Positions 1 to 7,197 of a stretch of DNA of 55,617 nucleotides are shown piece after piece. Below the pieces are notes generated by a model. That model was not told where the DNA came from and did no database searches. It was given only the letters and a program-made list of their open reading frames with translations. How positions within the stretch are numbered: the first letter of the stretch is position 1; every line of letters starts with the position of its first letter. The DNA comes from an uncultured Bacteroidales bacterium. Lineage in GTDB: Bacteria > Bacteroidota > Bacteroidia > Bacteroidales > P3. The stretch is from positions 1 to 55,617 of the forward strand of contig CAMVGR010000012.1 in assembly GCA_947167075.1 (NCBI GenBank), written 5' to 3'. The position numbers and the translations under genes were made by a program.

Positions 1-2
1 TG

Positions 3-332
3 AACTGCCCCGAGAGCGGCCTCTTCATGGTCGGCGGCGGCACCCCCAAGAACTTTGCCCAAGACACCGTAGTGTGTGCAGAGATTCTTGGCAAGGAAGT
101 GCCCATGCACAAATATGCCATCCAGATCACCGTGGCCGACGTCCGCGACGGCGCCTGCTCCTCCAGCACCCTCCTCGAGGCCGGCAGCTGGGGCAAGGTG
201 AGCGAGGATCTGCAGCAGATGGTCTATGCCGAAGGCACCACCGTCATCCCCGCCATCGTCAGCTACGCCTACCACAACGGCGCTTGGCGCGACCGCGAGT
301 ACAAGAACTGGCAGAAGCTCTGGCAGAAATAA
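3..332 (+). CDS. deoxyhypusine synthase-like protein, C-terminal part
   Basis: The gene enters from the left edge, so only its last 109 residues are visible. They contain the family signature GGGTPKNF, then ADVRDGACSSSTLLEAGSWGK and a short C-terminal tail. In eukaryotic deoxyhypusine synthase the Lys of the SWGK motif forms the covalent intermediate with the aminobutyl group of spermidine, and it is conserved here. Bacteria lack eIF5A, so the bacterial homologues are thought to act on polyamines instead; the exact reaction cannot be read from this fragment. A strong hairpin terminator follows at 367-396. The family call is firm and the substrate is unknown. Confidence 0.88.
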   Translation, partial: NCPESGLFMVGGGTPKNFAQDTVVCAEILGKEVPMHKYAIQITVADVRDGACSSSTLLEAGSWGKVSEDLQQMVYAEGTTVIPAIVSYAYHNGAWRDREYKNWQKLWQK

Positions 333-340
333 CTGGTACA

Positions 341-355
341 CAGGCGTCCCGCCTG
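341..355. repeat. short GC-rich inverted repeat after the DHS-like gene
   Basis: The sequence CAGGCG-TCC-CGCCTG is a perfect 6-bp stem with a 3-base loop, a few bases after the stop codon. It has no T-tract and lies just ahead of the true terminator. A similar palindrome with a 3-base loop sits at 53897-53919. Confidence 0.5.
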
Positions 356-366
356 CAACAATTCAC

Positions 367-396
367 AAAAGGGCGTAACTTTCATTACGCCCTTTT
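367..396 (+). terminator. Rho-independent terminator of the DHS-like gene
   Basis: Twelve-base perfect stem AAAAGGGCGTAA / TTACGCCCTTTT with a 6-base loop, 34 bases after the stop codon. The A/T ends make it potentially bidirectional. Confidence 0.85.
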
Positions 397-455
397 GTTG
401 TCTTTGCAGACAATATATTAAAAATTTTAACGTTATATGTGAAAAAGAAATCACG

Positions 456-623
456 ATGACTGGCAGGCTGACAAAGGTTCTGGATGAGTACAAGCGTTTG
501 GGAATCGCCGAGCAGATAGACTACGACAAGTTCTATCTCTACTCGATCATTACCCATTCCACCGCCATCGAAGGCTCCACGGTCACCGAGATTGAGAACC
601 AGCTGCTGGTGATCTTTCGGTGA
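456..623 (+). pseudogene. truncated Fic family protein, N-terminal remnant
   Basis: A 55-codon reading frame begins MTGRLTKVLDEYKR and continues with the motif THSTAIEGSTVTEIE. This is the N-terminal inhibitory/helical part typical of class II Fic proteins (S/TxxxE/DGN-like region with STAIEGST). It ends in a premature stop after ENQLLVIFR. The catalytic Fic core with the HPFxxGNG motif is not found downstream before the next gene at 751. Complete family members usually run 200-380 residues. This is most simply the 5' stub left by a deletion. A functional short antitoxin-like peptide cannot be excluded, because the inhibitory helix of Fic lies in this part. Confidence 0.65.
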
Positions 624-750
624 CCTTTCGATGAAAACAGTCCTTCATAATGTTAAAAAACATAAATAATATTAAAAGGTGAGCCAAAAACGGCACTTCC
701 GCGTCTTATATGCAAAAGCCCCAAATAGGCTCGAATATGAAAACGGATTT

Positions 751-2505
751 ATGAAAGCAAACAAGAGAATCATACTGATGGCGGCACTTGTTGTGTCTTC
801 ATTTGTCGTCAATGCCCAGTCGGAACAATGGAAGGCATATCTGGACATCTGCAAGCAGTTCGGCACCGACATGACGCCTTGCGAGAAGAAGGAAGTCTAT
901 GCACGAATGGATTCCCTGTTCGATGGAAATATCCCTGTACGCACGCAAGAGATGAACTACATGGAAGCAGCCCTGCAGTGCGGCGACACGGCGACATTCA
1001 AGCGCCTGGCCTTCCGCGTGGTCCGATGGAAAGGGTGGAACCCGCTGGTGTTCTACTACATGGACCAATACAAGTTTTTGAAGGACTGCGACTGGTGGCC
1101 GGAACTGGACTCCATCCAGCAGGCCATCCACGGTAAGAAGGACTATCGCTACGCGGAGACATTGTATCAAATGGAACAGGAAGACCAAGCTGTGCGACGT
1201 GCCTTAAACGACCCCGACCACACCCACACGAAGGCCGTCGAGGATTCGCTTTCGAGACGAATGCACGAAGTGGATTCCGTGAACCTCGCCCGGCTGATAT
1301 GGCTGATGGACACTCTGGGGTTCCCCTCATGGGACCGGGTCTGTTCCTACGGTGCACACGCAGCCTGGCTCATCGCACAGCATGCGCACCCTTGGTTCCA
1401 GTACGGCTATGTCAAGCAGATGCGTCGAGCGGTGGCGGACACCAACGCCGACCCGTCGAACCTGGCCTACCTCGAAGACCGTCTGCGCACAGGGCGCGGG
1501 CTGCCACAAATCTACGGCACGCAGTTCACCTCCACCAGCGAGAACAACCGGACGGTGTGGCAATGCCCCGTGGCCGACATCAAGAACGTAAATCTCCGTC
1601 GTGAGCAAATGCTTATGCCACCGCTGGAGGATTATATCGAAGGCTATCTGAAATCCTCGAGCGAAGATGGAATGCTGGACAGTGACAACCCACTGACAGA
1701 GATGGGGGACGATTATGTGCGATACTATTACCTCGGCGACCAGTTTTCGCTCCTGCCTATGGACATGCAGCAGGGGGTGACGGATGCAGTGGCTTACAAA
1801 ACTGCAGGCGATTACAGCGCAGCAATTCCCATCTTCTGCTCACGGTTCTCGAACCACTATCCATTTGTGTGCGACCTGAAGCACTACCTAGAATGCCTTC
1901 TTCACAGCGAGTGCGTAGGGAACCAATACTGCTATATCAGCCATTATGAGGTGCTGGAGCGCATGGTGCTTTGCGGCTACGAGCCGGACGCTTGGCTCAA
2001 CTCGCTGCCCGACACGCTCACGGTGCCTCTGTTGGCCGACTACGCAAACCTGCGCGACGAATACCTGCGCTACCTCAACCACGAGGACGACGCCGAGCTC
2101 ACTGCCGCCCTCGCCAGCCGCGCCGACTTCGGGGCTCTGCTTCGAAGCGGCAAGAACTACCACCGTTACGAACTCGACGCATGGAACCATGCCTATCCTT
2201 CGCTGCAGAAAATGACCGACGAGCTGACCAAAGGCGACTATGAAGAGTTCTTCGCCCTCCTCTGGCGCGAAGTGGAGCGTGGTAACCTCCACGCCGAAGA
2301 CTACGCCTCGCTCTACGACCGCACCTACTATCGACTCCATGGCAAAGACTGGTATGGAACCGAAGGTCGGCGACCGTCAGTGGAGCCAACCCTTGCTGCT
2401 GGTGTGCCGTCGGCTCGGCCGACAACGGACAAGCATATCCGTACTGCCAAACCGAAGACCCTCAACGAGCGCCGCCGCGCAGCATGTCTGCCGTCAGTAA
2501 AATAG
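751..2505 (+). CDS. secreted protein with DUF6624-like domain, function unknown
   Basis: The protein is 584 residues from the ATG at 751, which starts a clear signal peptide (MKANKRIILMAALVVSSFVVNAQ). A GTG at 679 is in frame but would bury this signal, so I prefer 751. A region near residues 140-290 matches the next gene: HEVDSVNL, LGFPSWDRV, an AQH motif, EDR and LPQIYGTQF. This is the pattern of DUF6624 proteins (GxP, QH, DR, YGTQ). A second YGTEG followed by LNERRR near the C-terminus looks like the tail of another, degraded copy. No catalytic motif is recognised. It is 20 bases upstream of a related gene and probably co-transcribed. The cell location is periplasmic or outer surface by inference. 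Confidence 0.75.
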   Translation: MKANKRIILMAALVVSSFVVNAQSEQWKAYLDICKQFGTDMTPCEKKEVYARMDSLFDGNIPVRTQEMNYMEAALQCGDTATFKRLAFRVVRWKGWNPLVFYYMDQYKFLKDCDWWPELDSIQQAIHGKKDYRYAETLYQMEQEDQAVRRALNDPDHTHTKAVEDSLSRRMHEVDSVNLARLIWLMDTLGFPSWDRVCSYGAHAAWLIAQHAHPWFQYGYVKQMRRAVADTNADPSNLAYLEDRLRTGRGLPQIYGTQFTSTSENNRTVWQCPVADIKNVNLRREQMLMPPLEDYIEGYLKSSSEDGMLDSDNPLTEMGDDYVRYYYLGDQFSLLPMDMQQGVTDAVAYKTAGDYSAAIPIFCSRFSNHYPFVCDLKHYLECLLHSECVGNQYCYISHYEVLERMVLCGYEPDAWLNSLPDTLTVPLLADYANLRDEYLRYLNHEDDAELTAALASRADFGALLRSGKNYHRYELDAWNHAYPSLQKMTDELTKGDYEEFFALLWREVERGNLHAEDYASLYDRTYYRLHGKDWYGTEGRRPSVEPTLAAGVPSARPTTDKHIRTAKPKTLNERRRAACLPSVK

Positions 2506-2525
2506 ACTCGAAAAGAAATATCAAC

Positions 2526-4742
2526 ATGAAGAAAACCTTGATAGTATGCTCTATGTTCCTGCTTTTTGCGGTCACTACATCGGCACAGACCCCTACATAT
2601 AAGGAGTTGTCGGCAACCGCCTACCGCTTGCTTAAAGAACAAGACTATATTGGGGCACATAAGGCTTTCCATACACTGGACTCTCTGTATGGGATAAGTG
2701 ATTTCGAAGCCCTCTACTATTACTATGGCTTGTCGCACGACTTTGTGCATGATAGAGAGGCGGAAAAGACTTTAATGTTCCGCTTGGCACGAAACAAGTG
2801 CTGCGATATGCGCTACCTGGACGACTGGACAAAACGTCAACAGTCCGACACGCTCGATTACTGGAACGACATTGTGGCCATCGTTGCGCCCCGTGGCTAT
2901 CAAGACACCGTCTATCAGAATCGCCTGCTGGCGATGAACAGAGCCAATAATGCAGCTCGGCAAATGCGTAACAGCAGCAACAACCAAGATTCGGTGCGGA
3001 ATGCCATTCGTATGGTTGATTCTGCTAATCTGAGTGAGTTGAAACAGCTGATAGTGGAGCGCGGCTTCCCGACATACAGCAAGGTGGGCTACTATTGCGT
3101 CAAATATGCCTCAGCGATAGTCTTAAACCAGCCGCTCGAGTTCTTTCAATGGTATCTAAAACAAGCCAAAGCCGCCGCCGACAGCAGCGACTATGACCCT
3201 GAATGGCTCGGCTATCTAATCGAATGCGACAGGCTGGAGAGCATCTATGACACTGTGTTCTACTCACGCATAGAGGCGTTGTTCCAAGCCGACCAGGAGG
3301 CACGTCAACTGCTTAAAAGCGACATAGACCAAGCCTCGGCGTGGCGCATCATCCATGAGGTCGATTCAGCCAATCTTATTGCACTTGAACAACTTATTGC
3401 CGAACGAGGATTCCCGACGCTGTCCAAATTGGGGTACAAATGCTGCGACCATGCGGCACTGATAGCGCAGCACTCGCCGCCAGATTATCTGCATTGGTTT
3501 CTAGAACAGGCGCGGGCTGCCGCCGACAGCGGTGACTTCATTCGTTCGTGGATTGCCTATATGACCGACCGTGACCTTGACCATCAGGACAAACCTCAAC
3601 TATACGGAACTCAGGGGCTTACCCGTAACGGTCTGACAGGGATGTACCTTATTAAGGATATTGAGCACCTAAACGAACGGCGAAGAAATGTGGATTTGGA
3701 ACCCATTGAGGATTATCTTCCACACATGGATATGCCCGACTTCTATTTTCACCCTTCGCTTGTCGATTACAGACAATACAGCCTCAATCTCCACATCGAG
3801 GGCGACACGCTGCGGGTGTCGGGTTTCTATCTCATCCCCTACGAAACCTATACGGGACAACCCATCAAGGTCGATACCGCCTATTCCTTGCCGCTTGCCG
3901 ACTACCGCACGTCCGACGGTGCCATTGTTTTGCGACGCGAGGGCAACTGGTATCCGCACCGCAATGGCGAGCTGCTGACGGCGCAGGTACACATCAAGGC
4001 AGACGACTATTACATCCTTGGCGGCACAGAATGGCTTCCCTCGTTCGACATACACCTCGTCCTCCTGCCGAAGGACAAGTACACTTGCAAGGTGATTGAT
4101 TCGCACATTCGTCCCTTCCATTTCTACCGTCTTGCGAGCGATACCACACAGTATCCCGACGCCTATTACCGCGAGTTCGTGGATTCCTACAACTTCTACT
4201 GCACCTTCTTCGGCGATTCCTTGTCTTCAAAGCCGATGAACATCGTGGAGATTGGCGACCCGCAATTTGTGATGTGTCAGTCGCTGCGCGATATGATTAT
4301 CCTCGGGCATTATTTCTATGATGTTTACACAATGATACCCGACTTTTCGTGGATTCCGCACGAGGAAGCGCACCAATGGTGGGGCAACGGCATTTTCTTC
4401 GAATATCGCGACTACGCCCTCAGCGAAAGCCTGACCGAATACATCAAACTGCAATACCTCAAAAGCCGCGGACGTGGTTACGAGGAGCAGCTGGAATACT
4501 ACAAGGCGATGATGGAGCGTGCCGATAAATCGTTGCCAATCGCCGATATCCGCAGCGTCGAGTCGCAGGACGAGTCCATCGCCATCTACCATGCCGCCCC
4601 GTATAGCTTGACCATTGAGGACTCAGCCTCCGTCAACACCACCCTGCAACAACTCTATAGCAAGTATAAACACACTGTGGTGAACCGAGATACGTTCCTA
4701 CAAGAATGTAAGACATTGCAGAACTGGCTGAAGTCTGAATAA
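2526..4742 (+). CDS. secreted M1-like metallopeptidase with two DUF6624-like repeats
   Basis: The 738-residue protein starts with a signal peptide (MKKTLIVCSMFLLFAVTTSAQ). Residues about 126-240 and 245-398 are two diverged DUF6624-like repeats: each has VDSANL, ERGFPT, a K-GY motif and AAADS, and the second also has DRD and QLYGTQ. The C-terminal part carries a zinc-peptidase motif HEEAH at 612-616 followed by QWWGN. A downstream Glu in LSES (634) is the likely third zinc ligand, 17 residues after the second His; M1 enzymes usually have 18. The GAMEN substrate motif of classical M1 aminopeptidases is not seen. It forms a two-gene unit with the related gene just upstream. Peptidase activity is inferred from the motif and the substrate is unknown. 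Confidence 0.72.
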   Translation: MKKTLIVCSMFLLFAVTTSAQTPTYKELSATAYRLLKEQDYIGAHKAFHTLDSLYGISDFEALYYYYGLSHDFVHDREAEKTLMFRLARNKCCDMRYLDDWTKRQQSDTLDYWNDIVAIVAPRGYQDTVYQNRLLAMNRANNAARQMRNSSNNQDSVRNAIRMVDSANLSELKQLIVERGFPTYSKVGYYCVKYASAIVLNQPLEFFQWYLKQAKAAADSSDYDPEWLGYLIECDRLESIYDTVFYSRIEALFQADQEARQLLKSDIDQASAWRIIHEVDSANLIALEQLIAERGFPTLSKLGYKCCDHAALIAQHSPPDYLHWFLEQARAAADSGDFIRSWIAYMTDRDLDHQDKPQLYGTQGLTRNGLTGMYLIKDIEHLNERRRNVDLEPIEDYLPHMDMPDFYFHPSLVDYRQYSLNLHIEGDTLRVSGFYLIPYETYTGQPIKVDTAYSLPLADYRTSDGAIVLRREGNWYPHRNGELLTAQVHIKADDYYILGGTEWLPSFDIHLVLLPKDKYTCKVIDSHIRPFHFYRLASDTTQYPDAYYREFVDSYNFYCTFFGDSLSSKPMNIVEIGDPQFVMCQSLRDMIILGHYFYDVYTMIPDFSWIPHEEAHQWWGNGIFFEYRDYALSESLTEYIKLQYLKSRGRGYEEQLEYYKAMMERADKSLPIADIRSVESQDESIAIYHAAPYSLTIEDSASVNTTLQQLYSKYKHTVVNRDTFLQECKTLQNWLKSE

Positions 4743-4850
4743 TTGTATCATCAATAAGGATTTTTTTCAACAATCTGTAAGATTTGAGCACCTTTTGCGA
4801 CTACTATAGTAAAGCAACAAAAATGTATAACAACTAAAACATAATAAACA

Positions 4851-5249
4851 ATGAAACATCACATCATCAAGTCCCTCGCCACCCTTATTATGGGCGCAAT
4901 GCTGCTCGCGGGCTGCGGAAAAAACAATGAAACTCTTATCGGCAAATGGGTCAACACGGCTCAATCGTGTGAAGTGACTATCTCGGGACGGGAGGATATC
5001 CCGGAAGGTTATATCTACATGGAGTTTACAGACGACAAGGTATTGGTATCCGATCAAAGGACGGACTGTCTTGCAGAGTGGCATAAATACAGCCTCTCGG
5101 AAGAATCAGGCAAGCAGTTGTTGGAAATTGAAGGCGGTTGCCACGGTGGAATATTCGTTGTAGAAGAACTTATCAACGGCAAACTGGTGCTGGCGCCGTT
5201 CTCCAGTGGAGCCGACTGGGACTTCCGCTACATTATGAAAAAGGAGTGA
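4851..5249 (+). CDS. small lipoprotein, lipocalin-like
   Basis: The 132-residue product has a lipoprotein signal ending in the lipobox LLAGC, so the mature protein should begin with a lipidated Cys at about residue 21. After a short NNE linker comes LIGKWVNTAQSCEVTISG, typical of the first strand of small lipocalin-like or DUF5004/DUF4923-type lipoproteins of Bacteroidetes. No enzyme motif is present. A 108-base AT-rich gap separates it from the M1-like gene, so it may have its own promoter. A strong terminator follows at 5349-5388. Lipoprotein status is firm; function is unknown. Confidence 0.75.
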   Translation: MKHHIIKSLATLIMGAMLLAGCGKNNETLIGKWVNTAQSCEVTISGREDIPEGYIYMEFTDDKVLVSDQRTDCLAEWHKYSLSEESGKQLLEIEGGCHGGIFVVEELINGKLVLAPFSSGADWDFRYIMKKE

Positions 5250-5311
5250 GAGGGAGTAAAAAGGAGTGAAAGAAAGCTAGGCGGTTTACGTTTTACTGTT
5301 GCGGCAAAAAA

Positions 5312-5348
5312 ACTATAAACAAACGGTAAACAGTAAACGGTAAACAAT
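5312..5348. repeat. short tandem GTAAAC motif tract
   Basis: The stretch contains CGGTAAACAGTAAACGGTAAACAATAAA, four close copies of a 7-8 base unit around GTAAAC, between the lipoprotein gene and its terminator. It may simply be low-complexity intergenic DNA. Confidence 0.45.
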
Positions 5349-5388
5349 AAAAAGTTTGCATCCTGCGTTAAAGATGCAAACTTTTTTT
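5349..5388 (+). terminator. hairpin terminator directly ahead of the thioesterase start
   Basis: The stem AAAAAGTTTGCATC / GATGCAAACTTTTT (14 bp) with a 10-base loop is followed by further Ts. It should end transcripts of the lipoprotein gene. The last T is only two bases before the ATG of the next gene. Confidence 0.85.
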
Positions 5389-5390
5389 GT

Positions 5391-5774
5391 ATGATAGAGA
5401 CTGGAATAAAAGGACACAAGGAGCAGATTGTAACCCCCGAGATGAGTGCCGCCCGGGTGGGCAGCGGGCTGGTGGACGTGTTCGCCACACCGATGCTCGT
5501 GGCCCTCGTGGAGCAGACCTGCTATGAGAGTGTGCTGCCTCACCTCGACGAGGGGCAGGGCACCGTGGGCACACTGGTCAACGTCAGCCACACCTCGGCC
5601 ACGCCGATCGGCATGCGTGTATGGTGCGAGAGTGAGTTGGTAGAGGTGGACCGTCGGCGACTGGTGTTCGAAGTGAAGGCCTACGACGAGTATGGCCCGA
5701 TAGGGTCGGGCGTGCACGAGCGCTTTCTGATAGACACGGGCCGGTTCATGGAGCGTCTGGAAGCCAAGAAGTAG
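5391..5774 (+). CDS. FlK-like acyl-CoA thioesterase (hotdog fold)
   Basis: The 127-residue protein matches the fluoroacetyl-CoA thioesterase-like group of single-domain hotdog enzymes. Visible landmarks are GSGLVDVFATPMLVALVE with the Thr and Glu that correspond to catalytic residues in FlK, and NVSHTSATPIG with the corresponding His. The length is normal for the group. Such proteins are probably housekeeping hydrolases of small acyl-CoAs in Bacteroidetes, where true fluoroacetyl-CoA is unlikely. The start codon lies two bases after a terminator T-tract, leaving no room for a normal leader. There is no in-frame alternative upstream, and the N-terminus is the expected length, so I keep this start. 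Confidence 0.82.
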   Translation: MIETGIKGHKEQIVTPEMSAARVGSGLVDVFATPMLVALVEQTCYESVLPHLDEGQGTVGTLVNVSHTSATPIGMRVWCESELVEVDRRRLVFEVKAYDEYGPIGSGVHERFLIDTGRFMERLEAKK

Positions 5775-5805
5775 CGACATCGGCAGTAGAAAAACGATAT
5801 ATTTT

Positions 5806-5837
5806 TTTGCTGTATGAAATAAATGTCGTATTTTTGC
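5806..5837 (+). promoter_or_regulatory. Bacteroidetes-type promoter for the cysteine desulfidase gene
   Basis: A -33 box TTTG at 5806-5809, a 19-base spacer and a -7 box TATTTTTGC at 5829-5837 fit the Bacteroidetes primary sigma consensus TTTG-N19-TAnnTTTG exactly. It is about 44 bases upstream of the ATG at 5881. Confidence 0.85.
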
Positions 5838-5880
5838 AAAATGTTTTTCACACCGGAAGTAGAACCCTCAAAAATATAAT

Positions 5881-7173
5881 ATGGAAAAAGAGCTACGTGA
5901 AAAGATAAAGGCCACAATACAGCATGAGGTGGTACCAGCCACGGGATGTACAGAGCCTGGGGCAGTGGCCTTGTGTGTAGCCAAAGCGGTGGAAACGTTG
6001 GGCTGCGAGCCCCGTTCCATTGTGATGAGGCTGAGCAAGAATGTGTTCAAGAATGCTATGGGAGTGGGAATACCGGGCACAGGCATGATAGGATTGCCCA
6101 TAGCAGTGGCTATGGCGGTCACGCATGGACGGAGTGCACAAGGGCTAGAGGTGCTCACAATGCCTCAACAGCAGGTGGACGACGCAAAGCGCTGGCTGGC
6201 CAACCACGGGGAGCTGATCGACATCGGTGTGAAGGAGACGAGCGACAAGCTGTATATAGAGTGTGTGGTGGAAGCGGAAGGACATCGGGCAATAGCCGTC
6301 ATTTCGCACCGTCACACCAATTTTGTTTTTATAAAGCACGACGACCAAGTGCTGCTCGACAGCAAGCAGGGGCTCTTGCAACCCGACGAATCGGACAGCA
6401 ATGCCGACGACAATCGCCAACAGCTAGAGCTCACTGCTCGAATGGTATACGACTATGCCACCACAGCCCCGATCGAGGAGTTGGACTTCCTCTGGGAGAC
6501 CGTGGAGTATAACGACGCTGTATCGACCATAGGCCTGAATGGAATGGGTCTGCACACAGGTCGGATACTGATGGAGCAATCGAGAGGGGACATGGTGCAC
6601 ACCGTGGTGGCCCGTACGGTGGCAGCCAGCGATGCTAGAATGGATGGATGCACAAGGGCTGTGTATAGCAATTCGGGCTCCGGCAACCAGGGCATTGCCT
6701 GTACGTTGCCTCCCTATTACTACGGCAAACTGAACAACAAGACCGACGAGCAGATACTGCGTGCCCTGACGATGAGCCATCTGATGAGTATCTACATCAA
6801 GCGGGGAATAGGACGCCTGTCGGCCCTGTGCGGCATAGTGAATGCCAGCATGGGGGTATGTGCTGCCCTGACCTACCTCGAAGGAGGCTCGTTCGAGCAG
6901 ATAGGCTACGCCTTGAAGAATATGATCAACACCATAGCCGGCATGGTGTGCGACGGTGCAAAACCGAGTTGTGCCCTGAAGATGTCGGCAGGTATATATA
7001 CGGCATTTGTCTGCAGCGAACTGGCTATCCACAACAGTGTGGTGAACAGTACCGACGGACTGAGCGAGACGGACGTAGACTATTCGATACACAATCTTGG
7101 ACGACTAGGCAAAGAAGGCATGTGCCAGACAGACGACTGCATCCTGGACATAATGACACACAAGCACGCATAG
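5881..7173 (+). CDS. cyuA: L-cysteine desulfidase, CyuA/YhaM family
   Basis: The 430-residue protein belongs to the UPF0597 (YhaM/CyuA) family related to the iron-sulfur serine dehydratase alpha chain. The N-terminal PATGCTEPGAVAL motif holds the first cluster Cys. Further conserved Cys occur in LSALCGIVNASMGVC and MVCDGAKPSCALKMS near the C-terminus. The family breaks L-cysteine to pyruvate, ammonia and sulfide with an oxygen-sensitive [4Fe-4S] cluster in the cytoplasm. Length is normal and the promoter upstream is clear. It is followed after 24 bases by the protease gene on the same strand. In E. coli the gene is tied to cysteine import, but no such transporter is adjacent here. Family call firm; serine dehydratase activity is the main alternative. 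Confidence 0.9.
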   Translation: MEKELREKIKATIQHEVVPATGCTEPGAVALCVAKAVETLGCEPRSIVMRLSKNVFKNAMGVGIPGTGMIGLPIAVAMAVTHGRSAQGLEVLTMPQQQVDDAKRWLANHGELIDIGVKETSDKLYIECVVEAEGHRAIAVISHRHTNFVFIKHDDQVLLDSKQGLLQPDESDSNADDNRQQLELTARMVYDYATTAPIEELDFLWETVEYNDAVSTIGLNGMGLHTGRILMEQSRGDMVHTVVARTVAASDARMDGCTRAVYSNSGSGNQGIACTLPPYYYGKLNNKTDEQILRALTMSHLMSIYIKRGIGRLSALCGIVNASMGVCAALTYLEGGSFEQIGYALKNMINTIAGMVCDGAKPSCALKMSAGIYTAFVCSELAIHNSVVNSTDGLSETDVDYSIHNLGRLGKEGMCQTDDCILDIMTHKHA

Positions 7174-7197
7174 AAGATGACACAAAAGAGATACAAT

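Noticed and set aside
5391..5774. dihydrolipoamide acyltransferase, a name often seen on this family
   Set aside because: No lipoyl or catalytic CAT domain; the sequence is a single hotdog domain with FlK-like Thr, Glu and His.
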